Shown piece by piece: positions 18,172-26,304 of a DNA stretch of 64,000 bases. Numbering within the stretch: the first letter of the stretch is position 1; each line of letters begins with the position of its first letter. The notes below the pieces were generated by a model, which made no database searches, was not told where the DNA came from, and worked only from the letters and a program-made list of their open reading frames with translations. The translations under genes were made by a program, and so were the position numbers. The DNA is from DASRWT01 sp963748485 (GTDB lineage Bacteria > Methylomirabilota > Methylomirabilia > Rokubacteriales > CSP1-6), in NCBI GenBank assembly GCA_963748485.1, contig CAVVJF010000009.1:1580103-1644102 (forward strand). Direction: 5' to 3'.

Positions 18172-19440
18172 ATGAGAGTGGAGATCATCTGCACGGGCGA
18201 CGAGGTGCTGACGGGCAAGATCGTCAACACCAACTTCGCCTATATGAGCCAGAAGCTCGAGGACGTGGGCCTTTCGGTGGCCTGGGAGACCACGGTGGGC
18301 GACGACCGGGAGAGTCTGGCCAAGGCCTTTCTCCTCGCCGCCGAGCGGGCGGACGCCGTCATCGTCAACGGCGGGCTCGGCCCCACCGTGGACGACCTCT
18401 CCCAGGAGATCGCCGCCCAGGCCGCGGGCGTCCCCCTCGTGCTGAACGAGGAATGGCTGGTCAAGATGCAGGACTTCTTCAAGAAGCGCAGCCGCACCAT
18501 GCCGCCCAACAACACGAAGCAGGCCATGCTCCCGGCCACCGCCGAGATCCTCGACAACCCCATCGGCACCGCGTGCGGCTTCGCGCTGGACATCGGCAAG
18601 GCGCGCTTCTTCTTCACGCCGGGCGTCCCGCGCGAGCTCCGGCGCATGCTCGAGGAGCAGATCGTCCCCCGCCTCCTCGCCCGGAGCGGCGCGCCGACGA
18701 CCATCGTCCTCAAGCGCTTTCACTCCTACGGCCTCGGCGAGTCGCACGTGGACAGCCTGCTCGCCGGGGTGGACGCCCTCGTCCCCGACGGCAGCCTCAA
18801 GCTCGGCTTCCGCGCCCACTACCCGCAGCTCGAGACCAAGCTCACCGTGCGCGGCGCCGACATGGCCGACGTGCGTCGCAAGCTGGAGCCGGTGGAGAAG
18901 GAGATCCGCAAGCGCCTCGGCAACTTCATCCTCGCCGAGGACGACAAGACGATGGAGAGCGTGATCCTTGAAGCGCTCGCCGCCTGCGGCGGTACGCTGG
19001 CGCTGGTGGAGACGTTCACCGGCGGCCTCATCGCCGCGCGGCTCGCTCCGCACCTCGGCGGCGAGAAGATCGTCACGCGCGGCATCGTGTCGCGCGATCT
19101 CGGCCAGGTGCAGGCCGCGGTAGGGCTCGCCGGCCCCGCGCCCGCCGAGATCACCCCGGCCCTCGCTGAAGAGGTCGCGGCGGCGGCCCGGCGCCTCTGT
19201 GGCGCCACGCATGCCCTCGCCGTGCTCGTGGACCTCGACGACGGCCCCGATCGCATCGAGTTCGGCGGCACCATCAACCTCGCGATCGCCACCGCGGACG
19301 GCGCCGAGTCGCGCCGCAGCCGCATCCTCGGCGGGCGCGAATGGGTCCGCCTCGGCGCCACCGAGCTCGGCATGGATTGCCTGCGGCGGCACCTGCAGGG
19401 CTTGCCGGTGGTGGAGCGCATCGACTTCGAGAAGACATGA
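18172..19440 (+). CDS. cinA: CinA family protein (competence/damage-inducible protein A)
   Basis: Protein of 422 aa with the two-domain CinA layout. The N-terminal MoCF-type domain (about 1-170) has ICTGDEVLTGKIVNTN and VNGGLGPTVDDLSQE; in CinA this domain has ADP-ribose pyrophosphatase/molybdopterin-binding-like function. The C-terminal region (about 260-420) corresponds to the nicotinamide-nucleotide amidase domain, but its ESCTGG active motif reads ETFTGG (280-285), so the catalytic Ser is Thr281 and the following Cys is Phe. It may be a weak or inactive amidase. The ATG at 18172 was preferred to a GTG six bases upstream. The next gene starts 7 bp after the stop. Confidence 0.83.
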   Translation: MRVEIICTGDEVLTGKIVNTNFAYMSQKLEDVGLSVAWETTVGDDRESLAKAFLLAAERADAVIVNGGLGPTVDDLSQEIAAQAAGVPLVLNEEWLVKMQDFFKKRSRTMPPNNTKQAMLPATAEILDNPIGTACGFALDIGKARFFFTPGVPRELRRMLEEQIVPRLLARSGAPTTIVLKRFHSYGLGESHVDSLLAGVDALVPDGSLKLGFRAHYPQLETKLTVRGADMADVRRKLEPVEKEIRKRLGNFILAEDDKTMESVILEALAACGGTLALVETFTGGLIAARLAPHLGGEKIVTRGIVSRDLGQVQAAVGLAGPAPAEITPALAEEVAAAARRLCGATHALAVLVDLDDGPDRIEFGGTINLAIATADGAESRRSRILGGREWVRLGATELGMDCLRRHLQGLPVVERIDFEKT

Positions 19441-19447
19441 GGGCGCT

Positions 19448-20905
19448 ATGAAGACGCTGATCGAGGGCGGCTGGGTGGTGGCGTGGAACGGGACCACGCA
19501 CGAAGTCCACGAACGCGGCCATGTGGTGTTCGAGGGCGACCGTATCGTCCATGCCGGGGGTGCCTACACGGGTGCCGTAGACACGCGCATCGCGGCCGCG
19601 GGCAAGCTGGTGTCCCCCGGCTTCATCAACACGCACGTGCATACCGCCGGCAACGGCGGCGACTATCTCCTGCTCGACATGGCGAAGAACGACTACCGCA
19701 CGTCGAATTACATGGCGTTCGCGGCGCCGCTCAAGGGCGCGATGAAGCCCCCGCCCCCTGAGGCGGTGGCCGCGCTCCGGGCTTATGTGTTCCTCCACAC
19801 CCTCAAGCAGGGCACCACCACCGTGATCGACGTGGGCGGTCTGCGCGGCGACTGGGACGGCTACGCGCGCCTGGTGGACGATCTCGGCCTGCGCGTCTAC
19901 GCGAGCCCCCCCTTCCGTGACCGTGACACCTTCATGGACACCAAGGGCCGGCTCTACTACGACGAGGACGTGGCCGTGGGGAAGCAGCGGCTGCAGGAGG
20001 CGGTAGACTTCGTCCGCAAGTTCGACGGCAGCGCGGGCGGGCGTCTGAAGGGGCTACTCAACGCCGCCCAGGTGGAGACCTGCACGGAGGGGCTGCTGCG
20101 CGCGGGGAAGGACGCCGCCCGCGAGCTGGGCGCGCCCATCCACACTCATGCCGGCGGCAACCTCATCGAGTTCCAGCGCATCATGGAAGAGCACCGGAAG
20201 ACGCCGGTGCAGTTCCTCGCCGACATCGGCTTCCTCGACGAGCAAACCCTGCTCGGCCACGCCGTCTTCACCACCGCGCATCCCTGGCCGCGCTACCCGT
20301 TCGGCGACGACCTCAAGGTCCTTGCTCAGACCGGTACCACCGTGGGGCACTGCCCGTACAAGTACGCAAAGATGGCGATGACGCTCCACTCCCTGCCCCG
20401 CTACCTCGAGGCCGGGGTCACGGTGGCGCTCGGCACCGACACCTACCCGATGGACATGGTGTCCGAGCTCCGCTGGGCGTCCATTCTCGCCAAAGTCACC
20501 GACGCCAACTATCAGGTGGGCCTCGCGCGTGACGTGTTCAACGCGGCCACCGTCGGCGGGACCCGCTTTATCAACAGGAGTGACCTGGGCCGTCTCGCGC
20601 CCGGCGCGAAGGCCGACATCCTGCTCATCGACCTCGACCACCTGGGCGGGCCGCTCTATGCGGATCCCATCAAGGCGCTGGTGGACGCTGGCACCGGGCG
20701 CGACGTGCACACCGTGATCGTGGACGGCAAGGTGCTGGTCGAAGGCGGCCGGGTGACCCGGGTCGACGAGGAGCAGGTGCTGGCGAAGGCCCAGGCGGCT
20801 ACCCGGCACTACTGGGAGCAGGTCCCCCGCTGGCGCTGGGACGGCGCGTCGGTGGATCGCATTGTTCCGTCTGCCTTCCCGATTCGCCGCGCCGGCGGCG
20901 GCTGA
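19448..20905 (+). CDS. Amidohydrolase superfamily metal-dependent hydrolase
   Basis: Cytosolic TIM-barrel deaminase/amidohydrolase of 485 aa. Metal ligands can be placed: His63 and His65 in FINTHVHT, His232/His234 in PIHTHAGG, His271 in LLGHAVF and Asp331 in ALGTDTYPMD. The single-metal ligand set (HxH...H...D, no carboxylated Lys) points to the cytosine deaminase / chlorohydrolase / 8-oxoguanine deaminase branch (subtype III). N- and C-terminal strands form the usual composite beta domain (VIVDGKVLVEGGRV near 440). It is 7 bp from cinA. The substrate is unknown; purine-like or N-alkyl compounds are typical. Confidence 0.85.
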   Translation: MKTLIEGGWVVAWNGTTHEVHERGHVVFEGDRIVHAGGAYTGAVDTRIAAAGKLVSPGFINTHVHTAGNGGDYLLLDMAKNDYRTSNYMAFAAPLKGAMKPPPPEAVAALRAYVFLHTLKQGTTTVIDVGGLRGDWDGYARLVDDLGLRVYASPPFRDRDTFMDTKGRLYYDEDVAVGKQRLQEAVDFVRKFDGSAGGRLKGLLNAAQVETCTEGLLRAGKDAARELGAPIHTHAGGNLIEFQRIMEEHRKTPVQFLADIGFLDEQTLLGHAVFTTAHPWPRYPFGDDLKVLAQTGTTVGHCPYKYAKMAMTLHSLPRYLEAGVTVALGTDTYPMDMVSELRWASILAKVTDANYQVGLARDVFNAATVGGTRFINRSDLGRLAPGAKADILLIDLDHLGGPLYADPIKALVDAGTGRDVHTVIVDGKVLVEGGRVTRVDEEQVLAKAQAATRHYWEQVPRWRWDGASVDRIVPSAFPIRRAGGG

Positions 20906-20908
20906 GCG

Positions 20909-22378
20909 TCAGGCGTCCTCGAAGGGATACAACGGCCGACGCCGCTTCCGGTAGGTGAAGAGGCGGAGGTCGCTGCTGGTGCAGCCGTCGCCGTCGCACA
21001 GCACGATGTGACGCGCGATGGGCTCGAAGCCGGCGCGGAAGTGCTGGCGCGACTTGATCAGCACATAGCGCTTGCGCCGCGGGTCGATCCCGCAGTGGGT
21101 GAACACGCCCAGGTCGAAGGGCTCGCTGCGCTGCTCCGACACCACGATCTGCATGCGGCCGGTGTCGAGCACGGCGGTGCGTCCCATGCGCACGCGGGTG
21201 CCGGTGGCCATGGGCCCAGTGACCACGAACTCGCCCTCGGTGACGCGGATGACCTTCCCGGTGACGGTATGCGGGCGGCCGGGCAGGTTGATCTGGGGCA
21301 TGTCGATCTTGCCGCCGAGGGGAATCGTGACGCTGGCGGCGGTGCCGGCGGCGAGCAGCCGCGCCACCGCGTCCGGATCGCAGATGGGACCCGCCGCCAC
21401 GTCCTCGAGCCCCTGGCGCTCGACCTCGGCGATCACGCTCATCACGTCCTGGGTGCCGCCGGAGGCGGTGTTGTCGCCGTGGTCCACGAGCACGATGGGT
21501 CCCTCGCCCAGCGTCTTCGCGTGGGCGATCTGACTCGCCAGCGGCGCGCCCTCATAGAGGAAGGCCTTGCGGCGCTGCCACGCCATGCCGAGGAGGCGGT
21601 CGAGCAGCGCCTGGCCCTTGTCCGCCTGGCCGTCGCAGACGATCACCGACGAGCAGGAGATGTGGGGGATGTCCGCGTGCGGGAAGCCGCCGAACACGGA
21701 CGCATTGAGGACGGTCCCGCTCGTCTCCGCGGCGATGGCCTGGTCCATGATGTCCTTCATGGGCTGTCGCGACGGCGCGTGCGCGAGCGTGCTCGTCATC
21801 ATGGGGCGGGTGCCCCACACCATGACGGGGCGCACCTCTCCGTCCAGCGCGCGGAGGAGCGTGCGCCCCGCGCGCTCGGCCGTCTCCGCCATGTCCACGT
21901 GCGGGTAGGTGCGGTAGCCGGTGACGACGGTGGCATGCTCGATCATGGGCGCGGTCATGTGCGCGTGGAAGTCGAGGCCCACCGCGATGGGCAGGCTCGG
22001 CGCGACCACCCGGATACGACGGAGGAGCTCGCCCTCGCCGTCGTCGGTGTGCTCGGCGACCATCGCCCCGTGCAGGGCGAGGAAGGCGGCGTCGCAGCCC
22101 CCGCGGACGGCACCCACGATGGCCACGGCCATGTCCTCGTAGGCGCTCTTCTCGACGTAACCGGAAGGATGCGCACTCGCCGCTACCGGGAGCAGGACCT
22201 CCGCTCCCGCCTTCCTCGCTACCGTCAGGAACCCGCCGAGCTGGGTGTTCGTGTCCCCGAACTCGGCGACGGCGGCCGCGCCGGCGAGGGGCCGGAAGGA
22301 CGCCAGCGGCGTCGGCACGGGGGAGAACGTGTTCGTCTCGTGCATCATCATGGCGACGACGAGCTTGCGGCGCGGCAT
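20909..22378 (-). CDS. M81 family metallopeptidase (MlrC-like)
   Basis: Protein of 489 aa in the microcystinase C (MlrC)/DUF1485 family of putative metallo-hydrolases. It begins KLVVAMMMHETNTFSPVPT, the family hallmark, followed by FLALHGAMVAEHTDDGEGE and AVGLDFHAHMT, which carry the conserved His/Asp/Glu residues expected to bind zinc, and VLVDHGDNTASGGTQD in the C-terminal half. MlrC cleaves the small linear products of microcystin breakdown, but most bacterial homologues have unknown substrates. The start is supported by a GGGAGGAT site just upstream. It is convergent with the amidohydrolase, with 3 bp between stops. Confidence 0.85.
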   Translation of the reverse strand: MPRRKLVVAMMMHETNTFSPVPTPLASFRPLAGAAAVAEFGDTNTQLGGFLTVARKAGAEVLLPVAASAHPSGYVEKSAYEDMAVAIVGAVRGGCDAAFLALHGAMVAEHTDDGEGELLRRIRVVAPSLPIAVGLDFHAHMTAPMIEHATVVTGYRTYPHVDMAETAERAGRTLLRALDGEVRPVMVWGTRPMMTSTLAHAPSRQPMKDIMDQAIAAETSGTVLNASVFGGFPHADIPHISCSSVIVCDGQADKGQALLDRLLGMAWQRRKAFLYEGAPLASQIAHAKTLGEGPIVLVDHGDNTASGGTQDVMSVIAEVERQGLEDVAAGPICDPDAVARLLAAGTAASVTIPLGGKIDMPQINLPGRPHTVTGKVIRVTEGEFVVTGPMATGTRVRMGRTAVLDTGRMQIVVSEQRSEPFDLGVFTHCGIDPRRKRYVLIKSRQHFRAGFEPIARHIVLCDGDGCTSSDLRLFTYRKRRRPLYPFEDA

Positions 22379-22437
22379 GCGGGATCCTCCCGCCGCCGAG
22401 TGTAGACGAACTCGCCCGCGCTGGGTATCGTCATCGG

Positions 22438-23652
22438 GTGACGGGCCCCTCGGGCTGGCAGCGCAATGTCTGGGCACTGTCGCTGTCCGTCTTCATCGCC
22501 TTCGTGGGGTTCCAGTTCTTCTCGCCCTTCCTGCCGCTCTATGTGCAGGAGCTCGGCGTCACCGATCCCGCCGCGGTGGCCCTCTGGTCGGGCGCGCTCG
22601 CGGCGGTGACGCCGACGGTGTCCGGCCTCCTCGCCCCGCTCTTCGGCCGGCTCGCCGACCGGTTCGGCCGCAAGATGATGCTGATCCGCTCGCTGGCGGG
22701 GTTCACCGTGATCATCGCCGCCATGGGCCTCGTCACGTCGGTGCAGCAGCTCTTCGCCGCGCGATTCCTCCAGGGCCTCTTCGCCGGCTTCACGCCGATG
22801 GCGATGGCGGTGGCGAGCGTGTCGGCCCCGCGCGAGAAGGTGGCGTCGGCGATCGCCCGCGTGCAGGGGGCGCAACTCCTGAGCGTGGCGGTGGGGCCGG
22901 CCATCGGCGGCTTCGCCGCCACCCATCTCGGCATCCGCCCCGCCTTCTACGTCACCGCCGCGCTCTGCGCGGTGTCGCTGGTCGCGTTGGTCTTCCTCTT
23001 CCAGGAGCAGCGTGCGGCGCCGGCGGGCGAGGCCCCCGCGCGGCGCCGCACGACGCCGTTCCGCGAGTTCCTGAGTCAGCCGCACTTCGTGCCGGTGATG
23101 GGCCTGCTCGTGATCGCGCAGTTCATCGATCGCGGCCTGGCCCTCGTCATTCCGCTGCAGGTGGCGCACATGCCCGAGGTCGCGGCGCCCGCGATGACCT
23201 CCGGCATCATCATCTCGGCGGCGGCCGTCGGGGCGACGCTCTCCGCCAGCCTTGCCGCGCGTCTGGTGGCGGTGATGCCCGCCGGCCAGCTCCTCTTCCT
23301 CCAGCTGCTCGCGGGGGGAATGCTTTGTGGAGGGATGGCGCTGGCCGAGGGCTGGGTGAGCCTGCTCGTGCTGCGGGTGCTGGTGGCGGTCTGCCTCGGC
23401 GGCGCGCTCACCCTGGCCTACGCCCTCGGCGGCATGATCGTGCCCGCGGAAGCGCGCGGCGCCGCCTTCGGCTGGCTCGCGCTGGGCGTGCAGATCGGCA
23501 CCGCCGCGAGCCCGCTTCTCACCGGGGCCCTGGCCGCGGCGACGCTGCGCGGCGCATACCTGCTCGACGGGGCGCTGGCCTGGCTGGGCGCGCTCATCCT
23601 GCTCTTCGCCGCGCGCGACCTCCTCGCCCGGCGCGAGCGCCCGGACGGCTAG
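22438..23652 (+). CDS. MFS transporter, multidrug-efflux-like
   Basis: Inner-membrane secondary transporter of 404 aa with about twelve hydrophobic segments and a short hydrophilic centre (about residues 190-206). The loop 2-3 signature is LFGRLADRFGRKMML at about 72-86, typical of the DHA1 efflux group. It starts at a GTG with no ribosome site; a TATCGT box ends six bases before it, so the message may be leaderless. It is divergent from the M81 peptidase gene and convergent with the VOC gene. The substrate cannot be inferred. Confidence 0.85.
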   Translation: MTGPSGWQRNVWALSLSVFIAFVGFQFFSPFLPLYVQELGVTDPAAVALWSGALAAVTPTVSGLLAPLFGRLADRFGRKMMLIRSLAGFTVIIAAMGLVTSVQQLFAARFLQGLFAGFTPMAMAVASVSAPREKVASAIARVQGAQLLSVAVGPAIGGFAATHLGIRPAFYVTAALCAVSLVALVFLFQEQRAAPAGEAPARRRTTPFREFLSQPHFVPVMGLLVIAQFIDRGLALVIPLQVAHMPEVAAPAMTSGIIISAAAVGATLSASLAARLVAVMPAGQLLFLQLLAGGMLCGGMALAEGWVSLLVLRVLVAVCLGGALTLAYALGGMIVPAEARGAAFGWLALGVQIGTAASPLLTGALAAATLRGAYLLDGALAWLGALILLFAARDLLARRERPDG

Positions 23653-23664
23653 CGCGCGGCTGAA

Positions 23665-24222
23665 CTAGCCGGCAGTCGCGGGCGCGACCGGGACCTGGTC
23701 CGAGCGGAAGATCAGCTCGCGCGCGGACGCTCCCGCCTCGACGCGGGCCACCAGCGCGTCCGGATCGAAGGGCTCGCCGATCGGATTGGCCTTGAAGGCG
23801 TCGCCCCGGAGAAAAGCGTTGGCCTCTTCGGGCGCGAGCAGATCGATCTGGAACTCGAGCTGATTCCCGTCGGGGTCGCGATAGTAGAGCGACAGCGTCG
23901 GCCCGTGGCGGATCGGCCGGTAGGGCAAGATCCCGTCGGTCTTGAGCCGCTTGTAGAGGTCGACCAGCTCGCCCAGATCCTTCCACGTGTACGCGAGATG
24001 ATTCACCCCGACCTGGTTCGCCGCCCGCGCAGGTAGATCGGCGGGCGCCGGCCCGAGATTGACGAACGCGAACCGGTGATGCTCGTCATCGTAGGTGAGG
24101 AAGGCGAGACGCTCGCCCCGATGCTGCACTCGCGCTTCGAACACGCGCTGATACCAGGCGATCATCTCGGCATAGCGGTGGGTGTTGAAGACGACGTGGG
24201 CGAACTTGCTCGGCGGCGCCAT
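23665..24222 (-). CDS. VOC-superfamily (glyoxalase/extradiol dioxygenase-like) protein
   Basis: Two-module vicinal-oxygen-chelate protein of 185 aa. A 2-His-1-carboxylate metal site is visible: His9 (KFAHVVFNT), His75 (VGVNHLAYTW) and Glu123 in DPDGNQLEFQID. This is the arrangement of single-domain-pair extradiol dioxygenases such as biphenyl-2,3-diol or catechol dioxygenase relatives. The last ~45 residues (from ALVARVEAGAS) form a short extension. It is the last gene of a five-gene minus-strand operon with an LLM oxidoreductase (11 bp upstream), P450, an unrecognised protein and a CMD-family protein, which supports a ring-cleavage or related role. Confidence 0.8.
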   Translation of the reverse strand: MAPPSKFAHVVFNTHRYAEMIAWYQRVFEARVQHRGERLAFLTYDDEHHRFAFVNLGPAPADLPARAANQVGVNHLAYTWKDLGELVDLYKRLKTDGILPYRPIRHGPTLSLYYRDPDGNQLEFQIDLLAPEEANAFLRGDAFKANPIGEPFDPDALVARVEAGASARELIFRSDQVPVAPATAG

Positions 24223-24233
24223 GCCGGCCTCCG

Positions 24234-25082
24234 CTACCGCAGCACGGCGTCGGCGATGCGGGTGAGCTCGACAGCCATGTCCGCGTCCGTCCTCACGGTG
24301 GCCGGGCGGATGACCACACGCGTCGCCCCCGCGTCGAAGTGCCGGCGGACGAGGTCCCGGTCGGCGGGCTGCCCGTGCACCGAGATCGTGATGGACGCGG
24401 GGTTCCGGCCCGCTTCCTTGGCGAGGCGATCGAGCGTCGCACGCCCCTCGCGCACTACGTCGGGCCCCACGGAAGTCGGCAGCCAGCCGTCGCCCCATTC
24501 CACGATCCTCTTGAATACGTTGGCTGCTCCGCCACCCAAGAGCACCGGCGGATGCGGCTTCTGCGCAGGCTTCGGATACGAGCGCACGGGCGGGAAGTCG
24601 TAGTACTTGCCGTGGAACTCCGCCTCGGGCTTGGTCCAGCACTCCTTCATCGCCAGCACCGACTCGCGGGTCTGCGTCCAGCGATGGTCGAAGTCTCCGC
24701 CCATGATCTCGGTCTCCTCGCGGAGCCACCCCGCCCCGATGCCGAACAGAAAGCGCCCCCCGCTGAAGTGATCGAGGGTCGACACCTCCTTGGCGAGCAC
24801 CAGCGGATGCCGCTCCGGCACCAGCACGATGCCGGTGCCGAGCTTGATGCGGGTGGTGCTGCCGGAGGCGCGCGCCAGCGCGACGAAGGGATCCACGAAG
24901 TGTGAGTAGGTCTCCGGGATGACCCCGTCGGCCGAGCCGGGGAAGCGGCTCTTCGTGTGGACGGGAATGAATGGGTGCTCGGCGCACCAGAAGGACTCGA
25001 AGCCGAGCTCCTCGGCGGTGCGCGCCATGGCCCCGACGTCGACAAGATAGGCGGGGAGCGGAACGGAGACGCCCACGTTCAT
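24234..25082 (-). CDS. LLM-class oxidoreductase, probably F420-dependent type
   Basis: Luciferase-fold flavin/F420 oxidoreductase of 282 aa, shorter than the other LLM proteins here and resembling the TIGR03619-type F420-dependent group. It begins MNVGVSVPLPAYLVDVGAMARTAEELGF and has FWCAEHPFIPV near 31, VPERHPLVLAKEVSTLDHFSGGRFLFGIGAGW near 88-119 and PVLLGGGAANVFKR near 180. Cofactor choice is inference from length and motif style; no F420 biosynthesis gene is in the window. It is fourth in the minus-strand oxidative operon, 22 bp after the P450. Confidence 0.83.
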   Translation of the reverse strand: MNVGVSVPLPAYLVDVGAMARTAEELGFESFWCAEHPFIPVHTKSRFPGSADGVIPETYSHFVDPFVALARASGSTTRIKLGTGIVLVPERHPLVLAKEVSTLDHFSGGRFLFGIGAGWLREETEIMGGDFDHRWTQTRESVLAMKECWTKPEAEFHGKYYDFPPVRSYPKPAQKPHPPVLLGGGAANVFKRIVEWGDGWLPTSVGPDVVREGRATLDRLAKEAGRNPASITISVHGQPADRDLVRRHFDAGATRVVIRPATVRTDADMAVELTRIADAVLR

Positions 25083-25104
25083 GGCATGTCCTCCTCGAGA
25101 CGGG

Positions 25105-26301
25105 TCAGAAGGAGACGGGCAGCGACGTCAGGCCGCGCAGGGTCAGGCTCTGCCGGTGCTGCGGCTCGGCGGTGGCGAGCGCGAGCTTGGGCATGCGCCG
25201 CAGCAGCGTATTGATGGCGATCTGCCCCTCCACGCGCGCGAGGGGGGCGCCGATGCAGAAGTGGATGCCCCAGCCGAAAGCGATGTGGCGGTTTTCCGTG
25301 CGGCCGATGTCCAGGCGATCGGGATCGGGGAACTGGGCGGGATCGCGGTCGGCGGCGCCGATGAAGGGCATCACCATCTCGCCCTTGCCGATGGTCTTGC
25401 CGCCGATGGTGACGTCCTCGCTGGGAATGCGCGCGGTGCGCTGCACCGGCCCGTCGAAGCGCAGCAGCTCTTCCACCGCGGTCACGATCAGGCCCGGGTC
25501 CTCGCGCAGCCGGCGCAGCTGATCGGGGTGGCGCAGGAGAGCGAGCGAGCCGTTGCCGATCAGGTTCACGGTGGTCTCGTGCCCGGCGACGAGGAGGAGG
25601 ATGCAGGTGGCGAGCAGCTCGTCCTCGGAGAGCTTGTCTCCCGCCTCCTCGGCGGCAATCAGGCCCGACAACATGTCGTCCTGAGGCGCCCGGCGCCGCT
25701 CCGCGATGAGCCCGCGGAAGTACTCGGCGAGGGCGCGGCGCGCGAGCACGCTGCGCTCCGCCACCGGCGAGTCCGGCGGCAGCATGATGGCGTCCAGGCC
25801 GCGGGCGATGTCGAGACCCCAGCCCTTGAAGCGCTCATGGTCCGCCACCGGCACGCCGAGCATCTCGCAGATGACGATGACGGGCAGCGGGTAGGCGAAC
25901 TGCTCGATCAGGTCCATCCCACGATCGCCTTGCACGCGGTCGAGCAGGCCGTCCACGATCTGCTGGATGTGAGACCGCATCTGCTCGATCACCCGAGGGG
26001 TGAAGGCCTTGCTGACGAGCCCGCGCAGCCGCGTGTGATCCGGGGGATCGCGGTCCAGCATGGACAGCCCCATCCCCAGGGGCGGCGCCTGCAGGCCGAA
26101 GCGCGCGGCCACGAACGCAGCGATGGGCTCCTTGATCATGCGCGGGTCTCGGAGCGACGCCACCACATCCTCGTAGCGGGTGAGCACCCAGAACCCGAGC
26201 GGGCTCTGGTGGACGGGATCCTCGGTGCGGAGCCGGTGATAGGTCGGATAGGGATCGGCTACGAACTCCGGGGCCATGGGGTTGAAGCTGAGATCGCTCA
26301 T
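25105..26301 (-). CDS. Cytochrome P450
   Basis: Soluble class I bacterial P450 of 398 aa. The I-helix oxygen-binding motif is LLVAGHETTVNL (239-243 AGHET), the K-helix ExxR is Glu278-Arg281 (EELLRFDGPVQR), and the haem-thiolate loop is FGWGIHFCIGAPLAR with Cys349. It hydroxylates or otherwise oxidises small hydrophobic compounds with electrons from a ferredoxin that is not encoded nearby. It starts 3 bp after the stop of the 533-aa unknown gene, so the two are almost certainly co-translated. Confidence 0.92.
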   Translation of the reverse strand: MSDLSFNPMAPEFVADPYPTYHRLRTEDPVHQSPLGFWVLTRYEDVVASLRDPRMIKEPIAAFVAARFGLQAPPLGMGLSMLDRDPPDHTRLRGLVSKAFTPRVIEQMRSHIQQIVDGLLDRVQGDRGMDLIEQFAYPLPVIVICEMLGVPVADHERFKGWGLDIARGLDAIMLPPDSPVAERSVLARRALAEYFRGLIAERRRAPQDDMLSGLIAAEEAGDKLSEDELLATCILLLVAGHETTVNLIGNGSLALLRHPDQLRRLREDPGLIVTAVEELLRFDGPVQRTARIPSEDVTIGGKTIGKGEMVMPFIGAADRDPAQFPDPDRLDIGRTENRHIAFGWGIHFCIGAPLARVEGQIAINTLLRRMPKLALATAEPQHRQSLTLRGLTSLPVSF

Positions 26302-26304
26302 GGG

